DNA of 64,000 bases from Pseudomonas triticicola (GCF_019145375.1 NZ_JAHSTX010000001.1:248001-312000); one strand, 5' to 3'; shown: positions 1 to 8,422, counted from the stretch's first letter. Numbers and translations are program-made. Notes: generated from the letters alone by a model not told the origin.

Positions 1-3
1 CAT
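1..3 (-). CDS. Start codon of a gene running off the left edge
   Basis: On the minus strand an ATG lies at positions 3-1, preceded by a strong AGGAGG Shine-Dalgarno six bases upstream, so a gene starts here and continues outside the window. It is divergent from rstA. In P. aeruginosa the corresponding two-component pair lies, as I recall, near nrdA and a cold-shock gene, but the single codon visible cannot tell which gene this is. Confidence 0.45.
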
Positions 4-52
4 TTTTATCCTCCTGAAACATGACAGATGATCGGGAGGTACACGCAGGATT

Positions 53-131
53 GTGGGAGCGAGCCTGCTCGCGAATCGATTGACCACTGAGCTGGTGCAA
101 CAGACGCTTTCGCGAGCAGGCTCGCTCCCAC
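53..131. repeat. REP inverted pair (REPIN)
   Basis: Two inverted copies of the REP core GTGGGAGCGAGCCTGCTCGC, arranged with GTGGG ends outermost, form a potential cruciform or RNA hairpin. The pair lies in the divergent gap between the left-edge gene and rstA. No RAYT transposase is present in this window, so the element would depend on one elsewhere. Confidence 0.9.
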
Positions 132-196
132 AGGTTTTGTCCGTGTCAGGCGATTGTCTTTCTTCTTTGAATAAAAACAGCAAGCAGAGGTCACCG

Positions 197-919
197 GTGG
201 AGCAACAAACCTGGCAGGTATTGATCGTCGAGGATGACCAGCGACTGGCCGAGCTCACCCGTGATTACCTGCAAGCCAATGGCCTGCGCGTGGAGATCGA
301 AGGCAACGGCGCGCTGGCGGCGGCGCGGATCATCAAGGAGCAGCCGGATCTGGTGATCCTCGATCTGATGCTGCCCGGCGAGGATGGCCTGAGCATCTGC
401 CGCAAGGTGCGCAGCCAGTACGACGGGCCGATCCTGATGCTCACCGCGCGCACCGATGACGCTGATCAGATCCACGGCCTCGACCTCGGTGCCGACGACT
501 ATGTGTGCAAACCGGTGCGTCCGCGCTTGTTGCTGGCGCGCATCCAGGCGTTGCTGCGCCGCAGTGACACACCGGAGCCGGCCGCGGAAAAATCCCGGCG
601 TTTGCAATTCGGTCCGTTGGTGGTCGACAACGCATTGCGTGAAGCCTGGCTGAGCGACAACGGCATCGAGCTGACCAGCGCCGAATTCGACCTGCTGTGG
701 CTGCTGGTGTCCAACGCCGGGCGGATTCTGTCCCGGGAAGAAATCTTCACTGCCCTGCGCGGCATTGGCTATGACGGCCAGGACCGCTCAATCGACGTGC
801 GCATCTCGCGCATCCGCCCGAAAATCGGCGACGACCCCGACCATCCGCGCCTGATCAAGACCATCCGCAGCAAAGGCTACCTGTTCGTCCCGGAAGCCTG
901 CGCAGACCTGGCGCTGTGA
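197..919 (+). CDS. rstA: OmpR-family response regulator RstA
   Basis: Cytoplasmic DNA-binding response regulator of 240 residues. The receiver domain (about 7-118) has the acidic pocket VEDD, phospho-acceptor Asp56 in LVILDLMLPG and the Lys of YVCKP. The C-terminal winged helix (about 135-232) ends in IKTIRSKGYLF. The winged-helix sequence closely resembles E. coli RstA. I chose GTG at 197 because AGAGG lies just upstream and the receiver begins at once; the open frame to the left is REP sequence. Its last bases overlap the rstB start (GTGA), so the two are translationally coupled. Target genes cannot be read from the sequence. Confidence 0.88.
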   Translation: MEQQTWQVLIVEDDQRLAELTRDYLQANGLRVEIEGNGALAAARIIKEQPDLVILDLMLPGEDGLSICRKVRSQYDGPILMLTARTDDADQIHGLDLGADDYVCKPVRPRLLLARIQALLRRSDTPEPAAEKSRRLQFGPLVVDNALREAWLSDNGIELTSAEFDLLWLLVSNAGRILSREEIFTALRGIGYDGQDRSIDVRISRIRPKIGDDPDHPRLIKTIRSKGYLFVPEACADLAL

Positions 920-2526
920 ACTCGATCTTCCTGCGCATCTACGGCGGCATGTGCGCCGCGCTGATTCTGGTGGCGGTACTCGGCGTGCTGGCGCTGAACC
1001 TGCTCAATCAGGTGCGCAGCGAGCAATACCGCGAGCGCCTGGCCCACGGCACCTTCTCGCTGATGGCCGACAATCTGCAACCGATGAACCAGACCGAACG
1101 CCATCGCGCGCTGCTGGTGTGGGAGCGGCTGCTCGGTATTCCGCTGACGCTGAAGAAATTCTCTGAAACCGACCTTGATCTGGCCCAGCGCACCCGTGTG
1201 CTGCGCGGTCAGGCGCTGGTCGAGCAGACCGGGCCTCACGCGGCCAAGGTCTATCGGCTGATCAGCGAAAAAGAGCAAATGATGCTGGTGGGCGAGGTGC
1301 AGCAGATCAGCGAGCAACTGGCCCGGGCGACCATTTACCTGCTGGCCGATGAACTGGTGCGGGTACCGGTCGGCGAACAGCCCAAACGTCTGGCGCAGAT
1401 AAAACAGGAAAAGGGCTTTGGCTTCGATCTGCGTCTGGTCACGGTAAATGACGCCGACATGGACGAAGACCAGAGCCGCCGCGTAGCCGAGGGCGATACG
1501 GTGATGGCGCTGGGCAAGGGCGGCGATTCGATCCGTGTGTTTGCCGGCATGGTTGGCACGCCGTGGGTGCTGGAAATTGGCCCGCTGTATCAGATGAATC
1601 CGTACCCGCCGGAGTGGCTGGTATTGATTGCCGCGCTCGGTCTGACCCTGATCGGCCTTATCGTTTATCTGTTGGTGCGTCAGCTCGAGCGACGTTTGCG
1701 CGGCCTCGAAGCGGCGGCCACGCGCATCGCCAAGGGCAGCCTGGAAACCCGTGTGCCGGCGCGCGGTGCCGACTCGGTCGGGCGGCTGGCGTTGGCGTTC
1801 AATGGCATGGCCGAGCACTTGCAACAGTTGCTGGCGATCCAGCGTGAACTGGTGCGCGCGGTATCCCATGAACTGCGCACGCCGGTGGCGCGGCTGCGTT
1901 TCGGTCTGGAAATGATCGGCACGGCCACCACTCCGCAGGCGCTGGAAAAATACCGCGAAGGCATGGATCACGACATCGAAGACCTCGATAAGCTGGTCGA
2001 CGAGATGCTCACTTACGCACGCCTGGAGCAGGGCTCGCCGGCGCTGACCTTCCAGCGCATCGATCTGGATGCGCTGGTCAATCAGGTAATCGCAGAATTG
2101 GCGCCGCTGCGCGCCGAGGTCACGGTACAGCGCGGATTGTGTCTGTCATCGGCCGACAACGACGGCGCCTGGGTCGAGGCCGAGCCGCGTTATTTGCATC
2201 GGGCGCTGCAGAATCTGGTGGGCAACGCGATGCGCCATGCGCATTCGCAGGTGACGGTGAGTTATCAGGTCGGTCAGTTGCGTTGCCGGATTGACGTCGA
2301 GGACGACGGGCCGGGCGTGCCGGAGGTGGCATGGGAGCGGATCTTCACGCCGTTCCTGCGCTTGGACGATAGCCGCACGCGGGCCTCGGGCGGGCATGGT
2401 CTGGGACTGTCGATTGTGCGGCGGATCATTCACTGGCACGACGGCCGCGCGATCATTGGCAAGAGCAAGAGTCTGGGTGGGGCGTGCTTCAGTCTGAGCT
2501 GGCCGAGGAATCAGGAGCGCCGCTGA
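916..2526 (+). CDS. rstB: Sensor histidine kinase RstB
   Basis: Inner-membrane sensor kinase of 536 residues, partner of RstA. A first membrane segment (about 10-30) and a second (about 234-255) bracket a periplasmic region of about 200 residues, longer than in E. coli RstB (about 430 residues in all, from memory). A HAMP linker follows, then the dimerisation helix with phosphorylated His318 in SHELRTP and an ATPase domain with N box NLVGNAMRH, G1 box DDGPGVP and G2 box GHGLGLSIV. Start is the GTG that overlaps the rstA stop by four bases. The periplasmic signal is unknown. Confidence 0.87.
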   Translation: MNSIFLRIYGGMCAALILVAVLGVLALNLLNQVRSEQYRERLAHGTFSLMADNLQPMNQTERHRALLVWERLLGIPLTLKKFSETDLDLAQRTRVLRGQALVEQTGPHAAKVYRLISEKEQMMLVGEVQQISEQLARATIYLLADELVRVPVGEQPKRLAQIKQEKGFGFDLRLVTVNDADMDEDQSRRVAEGDTVMALGKGGDSIRVFAGMVGTPWVLEIGPLYQMNPYPPEWLVLIAALGLTLIGLIVYLLVRQLERRLRGLEAAATRIAKGSLETRVPARGADSVGRLALAFNGMAEHLQQLLAIQRELVRAVSHELRTPVARLRFGLEMIGTATTPQALEKYREGMDHDIEDLDKLVDEMLTYARLEQGSPALTFQRIDLDALVNQVIAELAPLRAEVTVQRGLCLSSADNDGAWVEAEPRYLHRALQNLVGNAMRHAHSQVTVSYQVGQLRCRIDVEDDGPGVPEVAWERIFTPFLRLDDSRTRASGGHGLGLSIVRRIIHWHDGRAIIGKSKSLGGACFSLSWPRNQERR

Positions 2527-2542
2527 GATTCGGGATACCGCC

Positions 2543-2607
2543 TTCGCGAGCAGGCTCGCTCCCACATTTGAAATGCAATCCCCTGTGGGAGCGAGCCAGC
2601 TCGCGAA
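2543..2607. repeat. REP inverted pair (REPIN), short-spacer type
   Basis: Two inverted REP copies with CGCGAA ends outermost and a short spacer (about 20 bases) between the GTGGG ends. The right copy carries GAGCCAGCTCGC instead of GAGCCTGCTCGC, a compensated change that keeps its own palindrome. It sits between the convergent rstB and pcpS genes. Confidence 0.88.
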
Positions 2608-2633
2608 GGCGCCATAACAGGCAATGCAAAACT

Positions 2634-3368
2634 TCAGGCAGGAATGCTGACCAGACTCAGCAACTGCCCATCCTGCACTGCAAACTGCGCCTCCAGCTCC
2701 GATCCGTTGCGCCATTCGCTCGACAAATCCGTCAACAACCGCAGCCTGACCTGTCCCGCCTCAGTCCATTCCAGCACTTCGGCATGCTCGAAATAAAAGC
2801 GCTGCTGCACGATCGGGTAGAGCGCCTTGAACAAACTCTCTTTGACCGAAAACGTCAGGGTCACCCGCAGCGCCAGTTGCTCCTGAGAACCCGCCGCCAT
2901 GCGCTGCAATTCCGCCGGGGTGAGAATTTCCCCGGCCAGACGTTCGGCGCGCTCGTGGCTCAACAGGTTTTCCTGATCCATGCCCAAGCCGCGCCAGTGC
3001 TGTTTGTTGGCGACAATCGCCGCCGCACGGCCAGTGCTGTGGGTGATCGAACCGCAAATGTGCGCCGGCCAAACCGGCGCGCGGTCTTCGCCGATCGGTG
3101 GGACGATATTCAGGCCTTCGAGTTGTTGCAGCGCGGCGCGGGCGCAGATGCGCCCGGCGAGAAACTCGGCTTGGCGCTTGGCCACCGAGCGCTGAATGCT
3201 CGGTGGCGCCGGCACAGCGCTGCGCTGGAAGTCATCGCCAAGCAGGCGTGCCGGGTCGAAGTAGGTACTGAGCAGCACGGTATCGGCCAGGACCGTCGGC
3301 AACGGCCAATGGCTGTCGAGCGCAGTGCAGCAGGCGGGCAGGGCGGGGGTGGTATGCATGGCGGGCAT
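2634..3368 (-). CDS. pcpS: 4'-phosphopantetheinyl transferase (Sfp/EntD type)
   Basis: Transfers the phosphopantetheine arm of CoA onto carrier-protein domains of fatty-acid, siderophore and peptide synthases. The 244-residue protein carries the three family signatures: GSITHS near 122-127, the Mg-binding GMDQE about residue 150, and FSVKESLFKALYP near 195. Length and neighbours match the single broad-specificity PcpS of P. aeruginosa as I remember it. Two in-frame ATGs exist at 3368 and 3359; neither has a strong Shine-Dalgarno, so the start is uncertain by three residues. In fluorescent pseudomonads one enzyme would serve both FabA/FabB-linked ACP and pyoverdine synthesis. Confidence 0.85.
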   Translation of the reverse strand: MPAMHTTPALPACCTALDSHWPLPTVLADTVLLSTYFDPARLLGDDFQRSAVPAPPSIQRSVAKRQAEFLAGRICARAALQQLEGLNIVPPIGEDRAPVWPAHICGSITHSTGRAAAIVANKQHWRGLGMDQENLLSHERAERLAGEILTPAELQRMAAGSQEQLALRVTLTFSVKESLFKALYPIVQQRFYFEHAEVLEWTEAGQVRLRLLTDLSSEWRNGSELEAQFAVQDGQLLSLVSIPA

Positions 3369-3411
3369 TTTGCCGGTTAGTCGAGGCAAGGTCGAGAACG
3401 GCGGTGAAGCC

Positions 3412-3487
3412 TTCGCGAGCAGGCTCGCTCCCACAGGGGATCTTCTGCGCGACAGATATCCAGTGTGGGAGCGAGCCTGCTCGCGAA
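3412..3487. repeat. REP inverted pair (REPIN)
   Basis: Inverted REP cores with CGCGAA ends outermost and a spacer of about 30 bases. It lies between the dienelactone hydrolase stop and the pcpS start, both on the minus strand. Confidence 0.88.
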
Positions 3488-3510
3488 AGCCGCGCCTCGG
3501 CGTTACTGAC

Positions 3511-4302
3511 TCAACCGAAAATTTTCTTGAAGAACGCCTGCATATCCGCCCACGACTTCTCGTCCGCCGCCTTGTTGTAACCAATGTCCGGCCCGCCATG
3601 CTCGCCATGGCTCAGGCGATCGGCATCCGGATTGCTGAAGCCATGCTTGGCGCCATCCAGACTGACGAACTGGTAGTCCGCCCCGGCCTTGTCCATCTCC
3701 GACTTGAACGCGGTGACGTGGTCCTGAGTGACCATGCTGTCCAGCGCACCGTGCTCGACGAGGATTTTCGCCTTGACGCTGCCCGGAGTCGCCGGGGTCT
3801 TGGTTGCCAGCGCGCCATGGAAACTCACCACGCCGGCCAGCGGCACACCCTGACGCGCCGCATTCAGCACCACGGCGCCACCGAAGCAATAGCCGATGGC
3901 GGCGATTTTGTTCGGGTCGGTCTGCTTTTGCTTCTTCAACAGATCGAGCCCGGCGGCGAAACGTTTACTGGCGGCATCGGCGTCCTTGGTCGCTGCCTGC
4001 ATGAAAGCCATGGCGTCTTTCGGGTGCTCGGTGTTCTTGCCTTCGCCGTACATATCGATGGCCAGCGCGCTGTAGCCGAGTTCGGCGAGATCCCGCGCGC
4101 GGCGCTTGGCGTAATCGTTCAGCCCCCACCATTCGTGGACCACGACAACGCCGGGGCGTGGGCCTTTGATCGCGTCGTCATAGGCGTAGTAGCCGATCAG
4201 TTGGCTGCCGTCGGCGCTTTGGTAGGGGATTTCTTCAGTCTTGATCGCAGCCTGGGTGAAGCTGCTGACCGCCAGCAAAGTGAGGGCGAGGAACAGGCGC
4301 AT
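3511..4302 (-). CDS. Exported dienelactone hydrolase family protein
   Basis: Alpha/beta hydrolase of 263 residues in the DLH family (PF01738). A signal peptide (1-18, ending TQA) predicts export to the periplasm, unlike classical cytoplasmic dienelactone hydrolases. The Cys-Asp-His triad is visible: Cys139 in GYCFGG, Asp188 in HGALDSM, His220 in GAKHGF. The start has AGGAGA about seven bases upstream. It diverges from oprH, and the PhoP-type array lies only 47 bases from its start, so it may share PhoP control. A dienelactone substrate is not implied; many family members act on unknown esters. Confidence 0.82.
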   Translation of the reverse strand: MRLFLALTLLAVSSFTQAAIKTEEIPYQSADGSQLIGYYAYDDAIKGPRPGVVVVHEWWGLNDYAKRRARDLAELGYSALAIDMYGEGKNTEHPKDAMAFMQAATKDADAASKRFAAGLDLLKKQKQTDPNKIAAIGYCFGGAVVLNAARQGVPLAGVVSFHGALATKTPATPGSVKAKILVEHGALDSMVTQDHVTAFKSEMDKAGADYQFVSLDGAKHGFSNPDADRLSHGEHGGPDIGYNKAADEKSWADMQAFFKKIFG

Positions 4303-4348
4303 GGTCGGGTCTCCTTATTGAAAGTGGTCAGAACAGCCTAGTCGATCC

Positions 4349-4398
4349 GGTTCAGGTCAGGTTCAGAGACGGTTCAGGGGCCGTACAGGGGCGGCTCA
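4349..4398 (+). promoter_or_regulatory. Array of five PhoP-type hexamers
   Basis: GGTTCA occurs at 4349, 4360 and 4371, followed in register by CGTACA at 4382 and GGCTCA at 4393. Each hexamer is followed by G and separated by exactly five bases, giving 11-bp, same-face spacing. This matches the direct-repeat architecture of PhoP boxes (hexamer-N5-hexamer). It lies between the divergent hydrolase gene and oprH, where PhoP autoregulation of oprH-phoP-phoQ is expected. Confidence 0.75.
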
Positions 4399-4445
4399 GT
4401 AACCTTGCGCCATACCCAAACAGCACTGTGAAAGAGGAAATACCC

Positions 4446-5051
4446 ATGACTCGTTTAAACAAATTGCTGCTGGCTTTTACCCTGTTAGGCTCCAGCATCG
4501 CGGCGAACGCCGACGACACCAGCAACTTCGCCGGCCTGACGTTCGGCCAGACCAGCGACAAGATCGACAAGTCCCACGCGCTCAACAACAACCTCGGCAA
4601 CCCCAACGTCACCGGGGCCATCGACGGCAACAACACCTACGGCATGCGCCTCGGTCAGCAAAACAGCCAGGGCCGCTACTACGCCACTTACGACAACGTT
4701 TCCGGCTCGCACAATGGCGTTAAACTGCGCCAGGAAAATCTGCTCGGCAGCTATGACCTGTTCTACCCGGTGGGCGGCAGCACCAAGTTGTTCGGTGGCG
4801 CCACGGCCGGTCTGACCAAGCTGACGCAGGATTCGCCAGGTTTCAGCCGTGACAGCGATATCGGTTACGCCATCGGTGGTCAGGTCGGTGTGTTGCAGCA
4901 GGTTTCGCAGAACACCTCGGTGGAACTCGGTTACCGTTACCTGCGCAGCAACGCCAGCACCGAAATGAAAGAGAGCGGCGGCAGCAAACAGGGCTCGCTG
5001 GACTTGACCAGCAGCGCGCAGACCTACCTGTCGGCCAACTACTATTTCTAA
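4446..5051 (+). CDS. oprH: Outer membrane protein OprH
   Basis: Outer-membrane beta-barrel of 201 residues with signal peptide 1-22 (cleavage after ANA) and a C-terminal Phe (NYYF) as required for barrel insertion. The sequence strongly resembles P. aeruginosa OprH: LRQENLLGSYD, KLFGGAT, ELGYRYLRSNASTEM and GSLDL are shared motifs. OprH binds LPS and stabilises the outer membrane when Mg2+ is scarce. ATG at 4446 follows AGAGGAAA. It is the first gene of oprH-phoP-phoQ, but here a REP pair sits between it and phoP. Confidence 0.93.
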   Translation: MTRLNKLLLAFTLLGSSIAANADDTSNFAGLTFGQTSDKIDKSHALNNNLGNPNVTGAIDGNNTYGMRLGQQNSQGRYYATYDNVSGSHNGVKLRQENLLGSYDLFYPVGGSTKLFGGATAGLTKLTQDSPGFSRDSDIGYAIGGQVGVLQQVSQNTSVELGYRYLRSNASTEMKESGGSKQGSLDLTSSAQTYLSANYYF

Positions 5052-5072
5052 GCGGTTGTCGCAGTTTGAAGT

Positions 5073-5158
5073 GTGGGGGGCGAGCCTGCTCGCGAAAGGT
5101 GTATCAGCCGACACTTGCTTGGCTGATCCACCGGATTCGCGAGCAGGCTCGCTCCCAC
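5073..5158. repeat. REP inverted pair inside the oprH-phoP gap
   Basis: Inverted REP copies with GTGGG ends outermost; the left copy has GTGGGGGGCGAG. In the transcript it can form a large hairpin between oprH and phoP, 22 bases after the oprH stop and 40 bases before phoP. This could attenuate read-through or protect the upstream message from 3' decay. Confidence 0.88.
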
Positions 5159-5198
5159 AGGTAGTTGCCTGGAGAGTTCAAGAGATAGGGAGAAAAGC

Positions 5199-5876
5199 AT
5201 GAAACTGTTGGTCGTCGAAGACGAGGCGCTGTTGCGTCATCACCTGCAAACCCGTCTGACGGAGAGCGGTCACGTGGTCGAGTCCGTGGCCAATGCCGAG
5301 GAGGCGCTGTACCAGACCGGCCAGTACAACTTCGATCTGGCAGTGATCGATCTCGGCCTGCCGGGCATGGGCGGGCTCGACCTGATCCGCCAGTTGCGCT
5401 CGGGCGGCAAAACCTTCCCGATCCTCATACTCACCGCGCGCGGCAACTGGCAGGACAAGGTCGAAGGCCTCGCCGCCGGTGCCGACGATTACGTGGTCAA
5501 GCCGTTCCAGTTCGAAGAACTCGACGCACGCCTGAACGCATTGCTGCGGCGCTCCAGCGGTTTCACCCAGTCGACCATCGTTGCCGGGCCGTTGCTGCTC
5601 GACCTCAATCGCAAACAGGCCAGCCTCGATGAACAACCGCTGGCGCTGACCGCTTACGAATACCGCATCCTCGAATACCTCATGCGCCACCATCAGCAGG
5701 TAGTGCCCAAGGATCGCTTGATGGAGCAGCTGTATCCGGATGACGACGAGCGCGATCCGAATGTCATCGAAGTGCTGGTCGGCCGTCTGCGCCGCAAACT
5801 CGAAGGCCCGGCCGGGTTCAAACCGATCGACACCGTGCGCGGCCTTGGCTACCTGTTCAATGAGCGCTGCACTTGA
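5199..5876 (+). CDS. phoP: Response regulator PhoP
   Basis: OmpR-family transcription factor of 225 residues, the length of P. aeruginosa PhoP. Receiver with Asp51 (AVIDLGLPG), acidic pair in VVEDEA and Lys in YVVKPF; winged helix at about 128-222 ending DTVRGLGYLF. Activated by PhoQ under low divalent cations or cationic peptides, it drives LPS modification and OprH. ATG follows GGGAGAAAAGC. It overlaps phoQ by four bases. Confidence 0.94.
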   Translation: MKLLVVEDEALLRHHLQTRLTESGHVVESVANAEEALYQTGQYNFDLAVIDLGLPGMGGLDLIRQLRSGGKTFPILILTARGNWQDKVEGLAAGADDYVVKPFQFEELDARLNALLRRSSGFTQSTIVAGPLLLDLNRKQASLDEQPLALTAYEYRILEYLMRHHQQVVPKDRLMEQLYPDDDERDPNVIEVLVGRLRRKLEGPAGFKPIDTVRGLGYLFNERCT

Positions 5877-7219
5877 TCCGTTCCCTTCGCGTTCGCTTGA
5901 TGCTCGCCGCCACCACGTTGGCGGTGTTGTTCATGCTTGCCTTGCTGCCGGCGATGCAGGGCGCGTTCAGCCTTGCCTTGCAGGACTCTATCGAGCAACG
6001 GCTGGCCTCTGACGTCACCACACTGATCTCCGCCGCGCGGGTGGAAAACGGTCGGCTGGTGATGCCGTCGCAATTGCCCGACGAGCGCTTCAATCTCACC
6101 GATTTCCGCTTGCTCGGCTATATCTACGACCGCGACGGTAAATTGGTGTGGCGCTCGAAGGCCACCCAGGAAGAACAGATCAACTACAAACCGCGTTACG
6201 ACGGCCTCGGCAACGAGTTCGCGCGGATCCGTGAAGCCAGCGGTCAGGAGTTCTTCGTCTACGACGTCGAAGTCAAATTGCTCGGCGGCAAAAGCGCAGC
6301 GTTCAGCATCGTCGCTCTGCAACCGGTGCGTGAATACGAAACCACCCTCGAAGGCCTGCGCGAAAATCTCTATCTGGGCTTCGGCGCGGCCTTGCTGGTG
6401 TTGCTGGCGTTGTTATGGATCGGCCTGACCTGGGGCCTTAAGGCCTTGCGCCGCTTGAGCCAGGAACTCGACGAAATCGAAGGCGGTACTCGCGAAAGCC
6501 TGACGGAAAAACACCCGCGTGAACTGCTGCGCCTGACCGGCTCGCTCAACCGCTTGCTGCTCAGCGAACGCCAGCAACGCAGTCGCTACCGCGACTCCCT
6601 CGACGACCTCGCCCACAGCCTGAAAACCCCGTTGGCGGTGCTGCAAGGTGTCAGCGAAGACATGGCCCAGCGCCCCGCAGACCGCGACCAGGCCTGGGTC
6701 CTGCAAAGTCAGATCGAACGCATGAGCCAGCAGATCAGCTACCAACTGCAACGGGCCAGCCTGCGCAAAAGCGGTCTGGTGCGCCATCAGGTGCGCCTGC
6801 AACCGGTGCTCAAAAGCCTCTGCGATACGCTGGACAAGGTCTACCGCGACAAACACGTGCGCGTGACCTTTGATCTGCCGGAGCACTGCTACGTGCCGAT
6901 CGAGCAGGGCGCCTTGCTGGAAATGCTCGGCAACCTGCTGGAAAACGCCTATCGCCTGTGCCTCGGCGAAGTGCGGGTCAGCGTGCGCGAGTCACTGGCC
7001 GGAATCGAGTTGTGTGTCGAGGACGATGGCCCGGGCGTGCCACTCGATCAGCGCGCGCGGATTCTCGAACGCGGCGAACGCCTGGATGCCCAGCATCCGG
7101 GGCAGGGCATCGGGCTGGCGGTGGTCAAGGACATCATCGAAAGCTACAACGCGCGTTTGGCTTTGGGCGATTCACCGATGGGCGGGGCGGCGTTCAGGAT
7201 TCATTTTCCTGCGGTGTGA
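5873..7219 (+). CDS. phoQ: Sensor histidine kinase PhoQ
   Basis: Inner-membrane sensor of 448 residues, the same length as P. aeruginosa PhoQ, and nearly collinear with it from memory. Membrane segments lie at about 9-28 and 170-190 around a periplasmic PAS-like sensor (about 30-168) with the conserved stretches DERFNL, EFARIREASGQEFF and LGGKSAAFSIVALQPV. The phosphorylated residue is His248 in AHSLKTP; ATPase motifs are NLLENAYRL, DDGPGVP and GQGIGLAVVKDI. The start is probably the TTG that overlaps the phoP stop (TTGA); the only nearby ATG would remove the cytoplasmic residues before the first helix. Confidence 0.93.
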   Translation: MIRSLRVRLMLAATTLAVLFMLALLPAMQGAFSLALQDSIEQRLASDVTTLISAARVENGRLVMPSQLPDERFNLTDFRLLGYIYDRDGKLVWRSKATQEEQINYKPRYDGLGNEFARIREASGQEFFVYDVEVKLLGGKSAAFSIVALQPVREYETTLEGLRENLYLGFGAALLVLLALLWIGLTWGLKALRRLSQELDEIEGGTRESLTEKHPRELLRLTGSLNRLLLSERQQRSRYRDSLDDLAHSLKTPLAVLQGVSEDMAQRPADRDQAWVLQSQIERMSQQISYQLQRASLRKSGLVRHQVRLQPVLKSLCDTLDKVYRDKHVRVTFDLPEHCYVPIEQGALLEMLGNLLENAYRLCLGEVRVSVRESLAGIELCVEDDGPGVPLDQRARILERGERLDAQHPGQGIGLAVVKDIIESYNARLALGDSPMGGAAFRIHFPAV

Positions 7220-7229
7220 TTGCGAGCTG

Positions 7230-7408
7230 CCCTCACCCTAACCCTCTCCCAGAGGTAGAGGGGACTGACCGAAGTGTCTTTGGAAAATTATCGACCTGAG
7301 CGATTTGCAGCGAATATGGATTCAATAGAGAGCTTGCAGGTCGGCGTATTTCTCAAGCATCCCCCAATCAGTCCCCTCTCCCTCCGGGAGAGGGTTAGGG
7401 TGAGGGGC
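7230..7408. repeat. Long-inverted-end element, copy 1
   Basis: A 179-bp element bounded by CCCTCACCCTAACCCTCTCC and its inverse, with inner motifs GACTGACCGA, GTGTCTTT, TCGACCTGAG and CCCCCAATCAGTCCCCTCTC. It lies between the convergent phoQ and AraC-type genes. A diverged second copy is at 16928-17134. No coding capacity; it resembles a non-autonomous, mobilised repeat. Confidence 0.8.
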
Positions 7409-7423
7409 TTTTGATTTAGCGCC

Positions 7424-8422
7424 TCATTGCTCCTGTGCCCGATAAGCCCCCGGTGTCAGCCCTGTCCATTTTTTGAACGCCCGGTGAAACGCCGATGGCT
7501 CGGAAAATCCGAGCTGCTCGGCAATCTGCTGCAACGACAAATCCGCCCGCCCCAGATGATAGATGGCGATATCCCGCCGCAGCTGATCTTTCAGCTCCTG
7601 AAAACTGCTGCCTTCCTCGCGCAAATGCCGGCGCAAGGTCTGCGGGCTGATATGCAAATGCGCGGCGACGGCTTCCAGATCAGGCCAGTGCGCAGCGTCA
7701 CGACTGAGCAAGCGGCGCAGGCGGCTGCTCAGGCTGTCGCCGTCGTCCGGGCGTGAGAGCAGGTCCGCGGGGGAGCGTTCGAGAAAATGTTTGAGCGTGC
7801 GTTCGTCCTGCAACAGCGGCATGGCCAGATAGCGACTGTGAAACAGCAGGCTGCTTTGCTCGGCATCAAAGGTCAGCGGGCAGGGGAACAGCAGGTCGTA
7901 TTCGCTGCCGTGCTCGGGGCGCGGATAGCTGAAAGTCGCTTGCTCCAAGCGTATCCGCTGGCCGATCAGCCAACTGCCGAGGCGGTGCCAGATCACCAAC
8001 AGGCTCTCGCTGAGAAAATGATCCGGGTCCCACAACTGCGCGTCGTCCAGGCTCAAACGCACCCAGTCGTCTTCGCGACGCAGGGTCAGGCGTGGGGCGT
8101 CGGGGAACAGGCTGTAAAACAACAAGCCACGTTGCAGAGCCTTCTCCAGGTTGCGGCAGTGAATCGAGGCGTGGCACATCATGGCGAAGCTGCCGGGCTT
8201 GCTCGGGGCATTACCGAAACCCAGGTATTCGTCGTCCAGCGCCAGCCACAGCCCTTGAATCAGCCGGGTGAACTGCTCCGGGGCAATGCGCGCGCGGGGC
8301 TCGTCGAGCAACTCCGGGCTGATCCCCAGTTGCTGCAACAGGCCTGAATAATCCAGGCCGCGCCGGCGTGCGCCGCCAAGAGCGGCACGGGCGAAATGGC
8401 TGGCGATGGTGCGTTCGCGCAT
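7424..8422 (-). CDS. AraC-family transcriptional regulator (OruR/Arabinose-binding-domain type)
   Basis: Predicted regulator of 332 residues. The N-terminal two thirds fit the Arabinose_bd domain (PF12625) seen in OruR/ArgR-like regulators; the C-terminal AraC helix-turn-helix pair spans about 230-328, with LHISPQTLRRHL as first and AEQLGFSEPSAFHRAFKKW as second recognition region. I chose ATG at 8422 because AAGGA lies ten bases upstream; a GTG at 8446 would add eight residues. It diverges from dctA across a 347-bp gap, as does the corresponding pair in P. aeruginosa (PA1182/PA1183, from memory). It might influence dctA, but that is inference. Confidence 0.82.
   Translation of the reverse strand: MRERTIASHFARAALGGARRRGLDYSGLLQQLGISPELLDEPRARIAPEQFTRLIQGLWLALDDEYLGFGNAPSKPGSFAMMCHASIHCRNLEKALQRGLLFYSLFPDAPRLTLRREDDWVRLSLDDAQLWDPDHFLSESLLVIWHRLGSWLIGQRIRLEQATFSYPRPEHGSEYDLLFPCPLTFDAEQSSLLFHSRYLAMPLLQDERTLKHFLERSPADLLSRPDDGDSLSSRLRRLLSRDAAHWPDLEAVAAHLHISPQTLRRHLREEGSSFQELKDQLRRDIAIYHLGRADLSLQQIAEQLGFSEPSAFHRAFKKWTGLTPGAYRAQEQ

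Noticed and set aside
877..1971. Long minus-strand open frame of 364 codons opposite rstB
   Set aside because: It is the antisense of a clear histidine kinase, with Arg/His/Gln-rich composition typical of shadow frames in GC-rich DNA and no ribosome site.
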